A stretch of DNA of 64,000 nt from Diphasiastrum complanatum (taxonomy: Eukaryota; Streptophyta; Lycopodiopsida; Lycopodiales; Lycopodiaceae), in NCBI GenBank assembly GCA_029204225.1, contig CM055097.1:74548860-74612859 (forward strand), written 5' to 3'. A program made the translations under genes and the position numbers. The notes beneath the pieces were generated by a model. The model had not been told where the DNA came from. It worked only from the letters and a program-made list of their open reading frames with translations, and searched no databases. Below, in pieces: positions 10,930-22,620 of this stretch (positions within the stretch are counted from its first letter, which is position 1; each line of letters starts with the position of its first letter).

Positions 10930-11125
10930 CTCTTAAATATCTTTATATATATATATATTTATTTAAACTTTGTTTCACTTTTGCGCATGGGTATGGGTGC
11001 ACCATGCATGCTCCTCCCCTCGCCCATGCATGAGCTTTTTTTGAACTGAAAATCTAAAAAAGAGGATGCATGCATGGGTAGGCGGATGCATGGTCCTCCT
11101 CCCCATGCATGCATCCATATTGGCC
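10930..11125 (+). mobile_element. Helitron-like 5' segment, copy E
   Basis: A TCTTTATATATATATATTT tract leads to TTAAACTTTGTTTCACTTTTGCGC and the ATGCATG-rich palindromic block, ending at CATGCATGCATCCATATT, the same breakpoint as copies D and F. No hairpin-CTAG precedes it here, so it may be a nested or decayed copy. Confidence 0.5.
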
Positions 11126-11299
11126 ACCAGAAGCAGTGTTGCAGATTGAAGAGCAAAATGCACATCCTAGGCCTTTTTTCCTTCAAATGAATGGCCATTC
11201 CTTCAGTTTTTAGAAAAACCTATTTTTTTTTGCTAGAGTTGTCCTTCAATCTGCAACACTGTCCCTATGCCTTTATTGGCCACCTTCTCATTAATAACT

Positions 11300-11302
<3 letters not shown>

Positions 11303-11391
<89 letters not shown>
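11303..11391. repeat. (CT)44 microsatellite
   Basis: Pure CT tract. Confidence 0.95.
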
Positions 11392-11395
<4 letters not shown>

Positions 11396-11572
11396 TATCT
11401 ACACATTGCATGAAGCACACTGCTTGAAGAAGCAATCTGAACAATCCATGAAGATTATGCACCTGGATGAGTCCACAGATTGTCGCCCATCAATCATATC
11501 AGATTATTGAATAGCAAGCAGACTGGTTGGACCGCTCTCTCACAGATTCTGCTGGATCGCTCTCTCTCAGAT

Positions 11573-11683
<111 letters not shown>

Positions 11684-11689
11684 CACCGC

Positions 11690-12010
11690 AAAGGATCCCA
11701 TTTTGACCGCATACAACCGCATTTCATCGCAAAGGCTGCAAAGTCAATGATTGCAGTCACATTTGAAGCACAATTGCAAAATCTTGCCTATGCTTTGAAC
11801 GAAGTGAACGAATCTCAACCGCACTGTAAAGTATTGCTTACGGTCTGAACAAAGTGAACGAACCGCAAACCGCACTGCAAGAGCCTCGCCTACGGCTACA
11901 TACGGTCTGAACGAAGGCATAGGGACCGCCTTTAGGCCACATAAGGACCGTTGCGTAAGGATCACATTTAGGCCGCATAGGGACCACTGCCACCTAGATC
12001 GGAAAATCAG
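11690..12010. repeat. Degenerate repeat of ACCGCAT/GGCCGCATAGG motifs
   Basis: Repeated short motifs such as GACCGCATACAACCGCAT and GAACGAAGTGAACGAA, with variants, occur across 300 bases. No coding evidence. Confidence 0.5.
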
Positions 12011-12029
12011 CATCCGTCAACAACATATT

Positions 12030-12103
12030 AAATTTCCAAATCATCGGCCGCCACCTAGATCGGCCGCCATTGCCCGTCGACGACCGGCACTCTCTATTAC
12101 TAG
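12030..12103 (+). mobile_element. Helitron-like 3' terminus
   Basis: The block AAATCATCGGCCGCCACC followed by TAGATCGGCC is identical to that at 5070-5110. It is followed by the hairpin GCCCGTC-GAC-GACCGGC (12072-12088, one mismatch), 11 bases, then CTAG (12100-12103). This is the nearest + strand 3' end downstream of the 5' end at 6044. Confidence 0.55.
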
Positions 12104-12107
12104 TCTT

Positions 12108-12169
<62 letters not shown>

Positions 12170-12325
12170 TATGTACAGTTTTGCGCATGTGTATGGGTGC
12201 ACCATGCATGCTCCTTCCCTCACCCATGCATGAGCTTTTTTCAAACTAGATATTCAAAAAAAGATCATGCATGTATGGGGAGGAGTATATTGCACGGCCT
12301 CCTCCTCATGCATGCATGCATATTC
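12104..12325 (+). mobile_element. Helitron-like 5' terminus, copy F
   Basis: It begins TCTTTCTCTC directly after the CTAG, with (CT)n to 12130 and (AT)n 12131-12164, then AAACTTATGTACAGTTTTGCGC and the ATGCATG block. Similarity ends at CATGCATGCATGCATATT. The next + strand hairpin-CTAG is at 17990-18018, about 5.9 kb away. Confidence 0.55.
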
Positions 12326-12326
12326 C

Positions 12327-12330
<4 letters not shown>

Positions 12331-12357
<27 letters not shown>

Positions 12358-12477
12358 TTTGTTTTGTTTCTTCTTCCCACTTGGGTCACACCTAGACCCT
12401 ATCTCAATAATTTTTTAATCTCTCTCTCTCTACCCTACTTTCCCCTTTCACCCAATTTAAATTTCTCTCTCTCTCTA

Positions 12478-12520
<43 letters not shown>

Positions 12521-12690
12521 CTCCCTCCCATCAAATTATAGCACCCACATAATTTTTAAATCTCTCACTCTCTACCCTACTTTCCCCCTTTCACCCAATT
12601 TTAATTTTTCCCCCTCCCTCCCTCGCGCGCGCTCTCTCTCTCTATATATATATCTCTCTCTCTCCCTCCCATCAAATTATAGCACCCACT
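12331..12690. repeat. CT- and AT-rich low-complexity DNA
   Basis: Several (CT)n and (AT)n tracts alternate with a twice-repeated TACCCTACTTTCCCC-TTTCACCCAATTT block and CTCCCTCCCATCAAATTATAG, indicating a local duplication of about 150 bases. Confidence 0.8.
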
Positions 12691-13671
12691 GGATCGGGCG
12701 CATTTGTTGAAGCATTCATCGTGACCTATCAGAGATGTGAACATGGTAACATGGTAGCTGAATGGCCGAGGAGGTGAGGATGGTAGCGTTCTCTATGTCT
12801 CCTCCTCCTCCTACCAGCATTCCACACAGATATTACACTGAGTAGAGTCACAGTATTGACAGTCTCCTAGCAACCAAGGATACGAAGGCTGATGGTTCTC
12901 CAAGAAAGCTTCAACGTTGAGGTTTTTTATCTTGAAAAAAACAAATTGATGGAAACTTCAACCACAACAAGTCACTCTTAGTCCTGCCAAAGGCATTTTT
13001 ATGAAGTCCGCTTCAAGAATTTAGACCCGGTCCTAATTGTTGTTTAATCAGCTAGAAGAACGCACAAACTGACACGCTATCTATCTTTATTCCTTAGTTT
13101 TTTCAGATATCCATAGCTAAATTCTACTAAAAGAACTGCAAGCACACATGTACAGAGATTATGGCTGTCAAATTGACCTCAGAGAGACTGAATTCATCCA
13201 GACTGGGTGATGTTGGCTGCTGCGTATTGGTCTATGCAAGCCGATGGTGAGAACAATAGGCTATTGGTGGTAGTAAGTTGATGCAAATGACCTGCTATGA
13301 AAAATAGGAAGGCGCATGAAAAGCTCATGCTAAAAGGCTGTACAACTACCTTGAAGGAGCCTGATTAGTAGGCGGCATAATAACAAGGGTTCTTATGAAG
13401 AGATTCAAAGAGAAGCGCTAAGTAAGTGCGGCACCGTCCAGTCCACTATGAATGATGTTTGCATTTATGTGCTGCTAGAATTTACGATAGAATCCTATTC
13501 ACTTTAGAGCTTTGGTTGTTGCAGGTATCTCCCTCTTTTTGATGCTCATCTTGCTTTTACTCCTTTTCTTTGGTTTCTGTTTTGGGATTGCTTCACGTAA
13601 TTCTTGCTTCGGGATTTGTTATGTTTGACAATTGTGCTAACTGAAGTGTTTGAAGTGTTTGAATGTTGTAG
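12691..13671. other. Intron-like spacer, no gene recognised
   Basis: No reading frame or repeat identified. The last part is pyrimidine-rich and ends in GTTGTAG, the acceptor of the XCT-like exon, so the right portion is probably intron sequence carried with that exon. Confidence 0.4.
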
Positions 13672-13885
13672 ATGAACCGCTGGAAATCACCTACAGTTAC
13701 TGGGATGGAGCTGGTCATAGACAAGTGATTCAGGTTAATGGTCAATTTTCAGCTAGCTGGTATCTTTTCATACTTACATTTTAATGTTTTTTTAAATTTT
13801 TGGTTTTTTTTTGTGTAGCGCTGTATAGGCCAAAAAGGGAGATACTATAGTTGAGAATTCTTACGAGCTGTTCTACAGCAATTAG
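13672..13885 (+). pseudogene. XCT: XAP5/XCT (FAM50 family) gene fragment, two exons
   Basis: Two exons with retained introns. Exon A (13672-13733, acceptor GTTGTAG, donor CAG then GTTAAT) encodes EPLEITYSYWDGAGHRQVIQ, the signature of XAP5 proteins (plant XAP5 CIRCADIAN TIMEKEEPER, animal FAM50), nuclear splicing- and clock-related proteins. The frame implies a split Asn codon, as expected before EPLEITYSYWDG. Exon B (13819-13885) retains EFLRAVLQQL, the next conserved block, but indels around AAAGGGAGATACTATAG destroy the frame and no later exon follows. XCT is normally over 300 residues, so this is a small broken piece. Retained introns show it came from DNA, not from reverse-transcribed mRNA. 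Confidence 0.75.
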
Positions 13886-13974
13886 ATTGCATTTCATTGC
13901 TTTTGATTTTGTTAGGCCACATGGCATTTCCTGACTGAAATCTGCACGCGTTTTGGAGACTGAAATCGCTGCGT

Positions 13975-15110
13975 TTTGGTTCAAGAGTTTTGCGTAAAGG
14001 AGGAGCTGCACAAGATCATTTGCGTTTTGATTCAAGAGCTGATTTCAATCGCTGAAGGAGCTTAACAAGATCATTTGTGTTTTGGTTCAAGAGTTGATTT
14101 CAATCGCTATATAGCCATTCATCAGAAGGAGCTGCACAAGATCAATAGGTACAATACCTCAATTTCAACTTCAAATCCCATTTTCTCTCAGCCTTTCTGC
14201 CACGACTTGATTTTGCTTTTCTAAGTCTAGCACATGCATGTTTAGTCTGAGCACATGCTATATTGTCAATCTAGGAACTGTTTCATTTTTCCAAGTGTGC
14301 ACAGTTCCTAGTTATGTGTATTTCATTTTAGAAAATAACATGGAAATTTTTTTTTTTTTCCTATCTAGGAACTGATCAGAAGTTCCTTGTGTATGAGAAA
14401 TGAATGTATGAGCATTAGTAGTAGTCGCGTTGCATTTTTTGGTTCAAGAGTTTTGCATTTTGGTTCAGAAGGAGCTGCACAAGATCATTTGCATTGTGGT
14501 TCAAGAGCTGATTAATTCAATCGCTGAAGGAGCTGCACAAGATCATTTGCGTTTTGGTTCAAGAGCTGATTTCAATCGCTGCCGAGCCATTCATCAGAAG
14601 GAGCTGCACAAGATCATTTGCGTTTTGATTCACGGGCTGATTTCAATCGCTGAAGGAGCTACACAAGATCATTTAAGTTTTGGTTCAAGAGTTGATTTCA
14701 ATCGTTGTTGAGCCATTCATCAGAAGGAGCTTCACAAGATCAATAGGTACAATCTCTGAATTTCAGCTTCATATCACAATTTCTCTCAACCTTTCTGCTA
14801 TGACTTGATTTTGCTTTTCTAAGTCTAGCACATGCAACATTTCTGAGTGCATGCATGTTTAGTCTGAGCGCATGCTATGAGAAATGAACGTATGAGCATT
14901 AGTAGTAGCAGCGTTGCATTTTTGGGTTCAAGAGTTTTGCGTTTTGGTTCAGAAGAAGCTGCACAAGATCATTTGCATTTTGGTTCAAAAGTTGATTAAT
15001 TCAATCGAAGATCATTTGCGTTTTGGTTCAAGAGCTGATTTCAATCGTTGCCGAGCCATTCATCAGAAGGAGCTGCACAAGATCAATAGGTACAATACCT
15101 CAATTTCAAC
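13975..15110 (+). repeat. Nested tandem repeat (about 55-bp units in 345-600 bp blocks)
   Basis: The inner unit (AGGAGCTGCACAAGATCATT, TGCGTTTTGGTTCAAGAG, CTGATTTCAATCGCTG) is repeated about ten times. It is grouped into three larger blocks, each closing with AAGATCAATAGGTACAAT, TTCTCTCA and CACGACTTGATTTTGCTTTT near 14140, 14735 and 15085. Frames of about 90 codons over it read as repeats and differ between copies, so coding is doubtful. Confidence 0.75.
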
Positions 15111-15173
15111 TTCAGATCACAGCTTCTCTCAGCCTTTTTGCTACGACTTGATTTTGTTTTCTAAGTCTAGCAT

Positions 15174-16314
15174 ATGCAACATTTTTTAGTGCATTCATGT
15201 TTAGTCTGTGCGCATGCTACACAAAATGAATGTATGAGCAATTTTCGGAACAGTCTCATGTTGGTTCAACTAACGGTGTTGTCCTTCCCCCCGCCACATG
15301 AAATGCAATCTGAAGAAGGCTTTCTCTTGAGAGAGTGTATGAGGTATAGCCGCTTTATGTTTTACGTTAAAAAAAGTGTCTCTTTCACCCAAAAGTGTGC
15401 TGGATCAAAACCGGGACAACCAAAACTCATCAATCAGGAAGTTTGTTCCAGTAATATCATTGGAAAAGAGGCCTTCGTTTGGGACACCTTTACGTGGAAA
15501 TGGTGAGGAAGATTAGAGAATGGTTACGGTGCCCAGGATTGAGTATCCAGAAGCAGAGAGTGGGAGTTGGTGGAGTAGTTCCTCTTTCAGTCCCCCTACT
15601 GGGAAATGGATCGTAGTGCACTCACCAAAGAACTCCTTGCCTTCTTCTGACCATGTTCATGTCTTCTCAGATTTTATCACCCAATGGGAACTACAATTTT
15701 CAAAGTCATTTGGATCATCTTCTAAGCAATCTGTTTTTGCTTTTGATTGTGCTACGTGATGTTTCAAACTTTCTAAATTTATGCAAATTTTGAAGCTGTT
15801 TTTTTTTGCTCTCAAAACTACCCCAGATATCTCTATCCTAACTTCAACCCTGTCTGTTGCAGCAACCATCATGAAATACTCTACACACACTGTGGAGCCC
15901 AAATCCGCTAATGGCTGTAACACACTGCTACTACTCTCTGAAGAATTGACAGATTGATATTTCTTTCACGGTTTTGCTGCAAGCAAGAATCTTCTGAAGC
16001 TCCTGCTGCAAATGGAAGGAAGGCCACCAGATCATCAGATGTCAGAGGTAGCACGTCATCAACCGTCAGAGGTAGCACGTCACATGTCACTAACAAAACT
16101 CCGATTAGCGAGAATGAGAAAGGTTGGAGATGAGAGGTTAAGTGAAGAAATCTATGAAACAGGGTTTGTGAAGAAAGAATGGGATGCGAGGAAGCAAAGA
16201 TGTGTGGAGATGATGATGAATGTCAAGCTTTTGAACATGATTCTAATTCGGAAGGTGATGACTAAGAAGTTTTTATCACTTCTTATATTTAATGTATTTT
16301 TTCTTTTAATCTAG
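15174..16314 (+). other. Unassigned region with three weak frames
   Basis: Frames at 15174-15506, 15520-15759 and 16012-16314 have more protein-like composition than the repeats around them. The third contains ARMRKVGDERLSEEIYETGF and a charged helix. I do not recognise any of them. They could be further gene fragments like the XCT exons upstream, or chance frames. A duplicated TCAGAGGTAGCACGTCA lies at 16038-16078. Confidence 0.25.
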
Positions 16315-16870
16315 AAAAGTAGAAGGAAGGGGTTTTGTTTCAAACCTTTAAAAAAAAACAAAAAACTATGTACTTTTTGAAAAAATGAATGCAAAGTATC
16401 TTTGTTTCATCAAATGCAATTTCATTGTTTATTTTAAAAATTGTTTATGTTTTTTAAAGGGATTGCTTTATTACATTGTTTTTGCTACTAAAATGTTAAT
16501 TTTCTTACAAACATTAATCAAGCAATGAACATAAAATTTCTTTTTGCTTTGATGCTAATGTTTATTTAATGTTGTTTTAAGATCTCCAAGTGTTGGTGCA
16601 ATTTATCAAACAGGCCAAGATGGACGCTGCCCGGGATCATGTACATACATGGGATATTAGCAACAACAACACTTGAGCAGTGAAGAAGAGGAGACTATTC
16701 ATCAGTAGTTGTAGGAAATCAAATACCCAACTGCAACTACTCAAGTTGATAATAATTCAGCTAAAGAAGCTTTCTTTGCCATCCCATTCAAATATGAAGC
16801 GGCATCAAACATGATTATTTTTTGAAAGACTCTAGAGTAGAAACTTGGGTGCACTTCTCTCTCTCCCCTA
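16315..16870. other. AT-rich spacer, nothing recognised
   Basis: T- and A-rich DNA without frames or repeats of note. Confidence 0.5.
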
Positions 16871-16879
16871 TACATAATT

Positions 16880-17250
16880 GATATAGATGTTATAGCATCC
16901 ATCGTTGAAGCACTGATACGGATGTTATAGCATCCATCATTGGAACCATCGTTACAATAATTGTTATAGCATCCATGGTTGAAACATCCATCGTTGAACC
17001 ATCGTTATAACACCAATCAAATCACCAAATCATTGAACATCCATCGTTGAACCATCCATCGTTATGGCATCGTTGAACCATAGTTATAACTCCAAATCGT
17101 TATAGCAGAAACCATCATTGATATAACACCAAATCATTGAAACATCCATTGTTGAAACATCCATCGTTGAACCATCGTTAGCAACATATCTTGCCCTAGC
17201 ATTATTATTATAGCAACGTATCTTGTGTTAGCATTATTACTAGAACACCA
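16880..17250. repeat. Degenerate tandem repeat, GTTATAGCATCCATCGTTGAA
   Basis: About a dozen imperfect copies of a 20-25 base unit built from CATCCATCGTTGAA and GTTATAGCA. Confidence 0.7.
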
Positions 17251-17297
17251 AATCGTTGACAAATGTTTCTCACCTTTTCAAAATGAGCCGAAGAAAT

Positions 17298-17299
<2 letters not shown>

Positions 17300-17349
<50 letters not shown>
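17300..17349. repeat. (GA)25 microsatellite
   Basis: Pure GA tract within a spurious 150-codon frame. Confidence 0.95.
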
Positions 17350-17352
<3 letters not shown>

Positions 17353-17537
17353 TATGTAGCCGTTGTGGTCTGCATCACTTGCTATATGATATAGTCACTC
17401 TAGATACCTACTTTTGTGAGGAAATTCTCGCGGTTCTCACGATGCTCAATCCCTCTCGGATGCTCTCCCTCTCTCTCACTCACTCACTCACGGTTCTCAC
17501 GGTTCCTCTCTCTCTCACGATTATCACGGTCCTCACA

Positions 17538-17540
<3 letters not shown>

Positions 17541-17597
<57 letters not shown>
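17541..17597. repeat. (CT)28 microsatellite with CTCACGGTT satellites
   Basis: The CT tract is flanked on both sides by repeated TCTCACGGTT motifs (17420-17645), a small degenerate array. Confidence 0.9.
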
Positions 17598-17599
<2 letters not shown>

Positions 17600-17642
17600 G
17601 GTTCAGGTTCCTCTCTCTCTTTCTCACTCATGGTTCTCACGG

Positions 17643-18018
17643 TTTAAATATGTACACTATTGCACCCATGCATCCTCCTCTCCTCACCCATGCATGAGCT
17701 TTTTCTAACTAAAAAACTTGGGGAGGAGGATGCATGTATGGGAAAAAGGATGCATGGCCCTCCTCCCCATGCATGCATCTAAGGGGCCTACTCCAAATTC
17801 AAATTATCCTTTACCAACACACATAGTGTTTTAAAGTGCATGTACATACTTTCAAGGTGAAAGGTGTTAAACAAATGAGACTTTCATTATCAAAAATTTG
17901 AAGGGTTCTCTAATGATTTTTTATATTATTAGACTTTCCATGGGAAAAGTTGAAATAAAAATGCATTTTTATGAAGATCGGACTCCATTGCCCGTCAACG
18001 ACGGGCACTCTTTACTAG
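17643..18018 (+). mobile_element. Helitron-like short element, copy G
   Basis: The body closely matches copies A-C: the ATGCATG block, then CACACATAGTGTTTTAAAGTG, CTTTCA-GGTGAAAGGTGTTAAAC and ATGAAGATCGG. It ends with a perfect hairpin GCCCGTCAACGACGGGC (17990-18006), ACTCTTTA, then CTAG (18015-18018). The 5' (TA)n start is missing and an internal deletion shortens TTTAAATATGTACAC. A (TA)n/(TG)n tract follows the CTAG directly. Confidence 0.65.
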
Positions 18019-18028
18019 TATATATATG

Positions 18029-18059
<31 letters not shown>

Positions 18060-18063
<4 letters not shown>

Positions 18064-18360
18064 TTGGAAAAATTCGAAACTTCGAAAGAATATGAAAGGT
18101 TTCGGAAAAATTCTAGTCTTCGGAAAAATTCGAGTCTTTGGAAAGAAAATTGAGTCTCTGAAAAAATTCGAGTCTTGGGAAAAATTTGAGTCTTTTGAGA
18201 AATTTGACTTGACATTACAAAGAGTCCTTTGATCCTTCGGAAAAATTTGAGTTGACAGTTCGATCCTTCGAAAAAATTTGAGTCTTTGAAAAAATTTGAG
18301 TATTTGAAAAAACTCGATCCTTTTGAAAAAAAATCGAGTCATTGAAAAAATTCAATCCCA
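18060..18360. repeat. Third GACTCGAATTTTT array, reverse orientation
   Basis: About fifteen diverged units of AAAAATTCGAGTCTTTGGAA, the reverse complement of the arrays at 485 and 4840. As at 4840-5142 it lies beside a Helitron-like hairpin end. Confidence 0.75.
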
Positions 18361-20197
18361 TCGCATCTTCCATCACTCCTGCCGCCACCATTGCTTCCAT
18401 TCCATTCAATCCTTCTGATTCACAACTGTCCCCTGACACTCTGGCATGGATGCAAGTTATCAATTTTTCACCCCCATGCCAGACACTTTCTGCTCCTCAC
18501 CTTCTTCCATACTCCACACCACCCTCCAATTTCCCTCTGTTCCTCCCATGCTCTCGTTCGGACAAACCATCCTCACCCCTGTTTCCACAGTTATTTCAAA
18601 AACCCCACCCACTTCGCCAACAAAGGTTGCCGAGGGTAACCAACCGTTGTCTGATGACGCATTTGTCCAAACAATGTTTGTACCATCGCGAGATCGGACT
18701 GATCCTACCGCCCCAGATGGCATCAGGTCCAATGAGGACCTGATTGAAGATAATGATGACGAGATTCCACAAGTCGTTGGGGCCAATACAACACAAGCCC
18801 TTGCCAGTGCCAATGTATTGGCTGCTCCCACAGATCTAACGACGGCGTACCAAACTCTGGGAAAATACATCTTGGATGCGGTAGCGGCCAAAGCTATTCT
18901 GGAAAGCAGGGTACTACACCTGGCAACAAGTAATACACAACTGCGAGCAGACCTCACCAAGCTGCAACAATAGCTAATTTTGGCTCAGCAACACGAACAA
19001 GCAGGCACCAGGAGATTGCCAAGCTGTAGCAGAAGGAGGAGGGCCTCAACAAATATATCCAAAGCCTCTCCAACACACTGACTGAGGCCTCCACGAAGGT
19101 GCGGGAGCTTCAAGTTGAAGCGTCCAAACGACTTGCCCCCATCCAGGCGCAACTTACCCTTTTGGAAGCAGAGGATACCTGCCTGGGGACGGAGGTCAAA
19201 GCCCTAACAAGACGAAAAGCTCGTCTGGTTAGCTCAACCTGCACCGGACTTAAGGCTGCTTTCTCAATCAAAGATGAATCTTCTATGGCGTCAGGTGTAG
19301 GTTTATAGCCAAACCTTAAACAGCTACCAGGCAGAGTTCAACAAGTATCGGGCAAGCGCAACACATGAGCTCGCCCAGGCCAAGCAAGCCCTCGAGGCAT
19401 GCCAGAAATTCATGGACACAAAGGCCTAGCCCACCCCCGTGGTAATTCCATTGCCACCTAATTTTGACGCTGCGCAGGCTAGTACCAGCCAAGATCAGAG
19501 CCAGCAGGCAGCAGGGGGATCTCAACCAGATCAAGGGTCCGAAGGCCAAGACCAAGGACAGACGGATGCGGCTGCTGAGATGCGAGACCAGGGCCAAGGC
19601 GCAACCACCAGCCAAAGCCAAGCAACATCGTCCAGAGGTTTGCGTATGATATCTGCCAGTCGGGCCTTCCGAAGACCGAAGTCCGTGGAGGAGAAAATCA
19701 ATGAATTTTTATCAAAGTATCCCCATGAGTCATCAAGAGGCGGCTGACAGATATCATTCTCAGCTCAGACCATAAAGGGAAACGAACTGCAAGCATTGTC
19801 CGCCCTCCAACCACAACCAGAGAGGCGTCAACAGTTATTTGAAAGAGACCATGCGGCTATTAAGGCCTACGTGACAAGTCCACAACAATTATGGGTGAAC
19901 GTGCACTTCCTGCCATGTCCACGAAGATCCAAATGGGCGGAATGCGGCACCCCTCTGGACAAGATCACACTTCAGAACTTCAATTGGCCGGTCATACAAT
20001 CTGAGTATGGGTGGACTACGGATGTAGACACCAGAAGGGCTCTCACCGCATTCGCCAACCAATACATCAATTGCTCTGATCCCACAGTCCGCGTGGCAGC
20101 CACTTATGCCCGAGATTTAGAACATCTTTTTAAACTTAGAGATTACTTTTTAGAGTTGGGTCCAAATTGGGACTCACATGAATCTTGTGGTTTCTAA
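18343..20197 (+). pseudogene. Decayed coiled-coil / Gln-rich coding region, unidentified
   Basis: About 1.85 kb with long, largely collinear + strand frames (18446-18973, 19099-19308, 19439-19747, 19796-20197) broken by a few stops and frameshifts. It is more GC-rich than its neighbours. In order there is a Pro/Ser/Thr-rich start, an acidic stretch (EDLIEDNDDEIPQVV), Ala/Leu-rich heptad-like helices, a Gln/Gly/Ser-rich region and a compact end with WAECGTPLDKITLQNFNWPV. The pattern would suit a retrotransposon structural protein or a plant nuclear coiled-coil protein. I recognise no domain. It is followed by an LTR-like segment and a Copia fragment, but no link is shown. Confidence 0.4.
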
Positions 20198-20749
20198 TGT
20201 ACTTTTTGTGGACCCTTGGATCAAGTTGGGTCCAAGATGAATATATAGGATCATTGTGAATATTAGCCAATAGGATTGAGGGGCAAGGGCCTTCCCCATT
20301 TTATAAAAAGGCACCATTTGTACACTATTTGGATGCTTAATGAGAAGGAGGAAACTCTACCAATTTTGGAAGAGAAGCATTCTCATTTGCAATTCAATGC
20401 TTGCTATTGCTCTTGTTGTTTTCAATTGCTTTCAAGTTCATGATTTTTGGTTTCAATAGTTTATGTTTCTCCTCTAGCAAGTAAAATGTGCATTTGAGCT
20501 AACCTCCACCCTCACTCTCCCTCTCTCTCTCTTTCTCTCTTCTCTTCTCAATCTCTTCTTTTCTATCTCTTCCCTTCACCCAAATCATGATGAATGTTAT
20601 TGTAGAGGAGTAGAGGGAAAGGAGAATAGTGTTAGTGGTGAGTAGAGTCAAGGAAGGAAGTAAGAAACTAACTAAAAGTAGCATCTATGCATAGTTAGGT
20701 ACCTATCCAGTGAGCTAACCCTTGTTGACAGGCGGGAGGGCTATAATAC
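20198..20749 (+). other. LTR- or promoter-like segment, unassigned
   Basis: Contains TTTATAAAAAGGCACC near 20310, a good TATA box about 30 bases before a possible start, followed by a T-rich leader and CT-rich tracts. Such an arrangement is common in LTRs, but the second LTR is not seen. Confidence 0.3.
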
Positions 20750-22620
20750 GTGAGATCTTCGACCCTACAACTATATCCTTTGGGAGTTACCGTCAAGCAA
20801 CCCAAAATGCAATTACACACTGCCACCGCTGAGACAAGTTCAGAAGACACGCTACGTTGGCATTATCGCCTTGGGCATCCTCATGTTCAAGTGATCAGAA
20901 CAATACAAAATTACAAAATGGCAAAGGGTATTCAATGCAAGCTAACACCAATCTCGTTGTGTGAGGCTTGTCTTTATGGAAAAATGACTCGTTCTCGTTT
21001 TCCTAGATCAAAAACAAAATCAACATTACTACTTTAGTTAGTCGTTTCTGAACTATGTGGTCCATTACCAACTTTATCAATCCAAAAGTCCAAATTTGTT
21101 CTTACATTCATAGATGACTACTCAAAATTCACTATCATTTACTTTCTGAAACAGAAGTTTGAAGTCTTTAAATTCTTCAAACTCTAACTTGCCATGGTAG
21201 AAAGGCAAAAGTCTCACAAATTGAAGGTTCTAAGAACAAATAATGGTGGCGAGTATATCTTTACTGAATTTATACATTTGTGTCAACAAAAAGGCATAAT
21301 ACATCAATACACTACTCCCTACACGCCACAACAAAATGGCATTGCAGAACGGAAAATCTTACATTGTTCAATTGTACTCGAGCTATGTTACAAACAACTA
21401 ATCTACCTCCAACCTTTTGGGAAGAAGCTGTTGCTATTGTTGGTTATCTACAAAATCGATTACCTTCCAAAACTCTTCCAAATGTCACTCCTTATGAAAG
21501 ATGGCATGGGACCAAGCCTGACCTTAGTCATTTGTGTATATTTGGCTCCATATGCTACTCATTGGTCCCTGAAGAACTACGAAACAAGTTATCATCTCGA
21601 GCTCGTCAAGGTGTACTAGTTGGTTATGGTGCACGATATGGAGTAAAAGCATACCACATTTATGATCTTGCTGAACAAAAATTCTATTTTGCTCATGATG
21701 TCTTCATTGACGAAGACATTTTGATTAATGGTGCATCATCAGCTCCTCCATCGAGTATTTATTCTGAACTACAACCTCCTGTCAAACTTCTTCAACCTCA
21801 AGTGATTGTTTCTCTTGCTAAACATCCTAGTTCTGAAATTGAAGAGTGGATTGAATCCTCATTTAATTCACCAGTCATTCAAGATGATCCACCACCTGCA
21901 CCTCCAAATGAAGAACATCATGTTCTGATACCACCTGATACACCTCACCAATATTCCAAATAATTTAGCAAGGCGGGTCCTTCCTATTCATGGTCATCGC
22001 ACTTCTACTCGACTGCCACGTTCTAATTTACTATGCATCCAAGCAATGATGCGCCATCGCCAGACATTTCTCAAGGTGCCTAAACTCAGTCTAAAACTAC
22101 ACAACAACAGGGCACCAAAACAACACTTTTACACATTTTAGCTCCTTCTAGCTCAACAAGTCGCAAATTTCGATCTCTAAGTGACATCCTTGGTTCTAGC
22201 AACATGGATACAGAAAGCTCCTCTTCTTATGATCTCTTCACATACGATCCTCTTATGGATGATATTGTTGATGCAGACGAAGTCCTCGCTTCTCATGAAG
22301 CTTCTTTTTGGTGAATTGCTATGGAATCAGAAATGAAATCCATGTATGCTAATAACACGTGGAAATTTCCTCTTCCATCTGGTCGCAAAGCTATCTCTTG
22401 TAAGTGGGTTTTGCGTCGCAAATACAAACATGATGGATCTATATCACATTACAAAGCACGCTTAGTTGCCCGTGGGTTTGTGCAGAAGCAAGGTATAATG
22501 AGACCTTCTCACCTACTTTACGCATTGTTACCTTTCGTTTACTGCTCGCTCTGGGAGTTGAACTGGATTAGAAATGGACCAAATGAATTTAGAAGCAGCT
22601 TTCCTGAAGTTCGACCTTGA
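20750..22620 (+). mobile_element. Copia retrotransposon fragment (integrase and start of RT)
   Basis: Broken + strand frames carry Copia pol domains in order. The GAG-pre-integrase motif LRWHYRLGHPHVQ is followed by a zinc-finger remnant (CEACLYGK). The integrase core has TNNGGEYIF and YTPQQNGIAERK. Next come LQNRLPSKTL, the chromodomain-less C-terminal region with VLVGYGARYGV, and the RT start CKWVLRRKYKHDGSISHYKA. Frameshifts occur near 21040 and 21380 and an in-frame stop near 21960. The RT catalytic YVDD and RNase H are missing; similarity stops near 22510. No LTRs recognised. Confidence 0.8.

Noticed and set aside
14430-14711. Repeat protein (LVQKELHKIICIL-type)
   Set aside because: The frame changes between copies of the tandem repeat, and no start, splice or codon bias supports coding.
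13975-15110. CRISPR-like repeat array
   Set aside because: Repeat units are contiguous and imperfect without unique spacers, and the genome is that of a plant.
16012-16314. A fragment of the XCT gene downstream of the exons at 13672-13885
   Set aside because: The charged helix does not match the conserved C-terminal blocks I know for the XAP5 family, so it is left unassigned.
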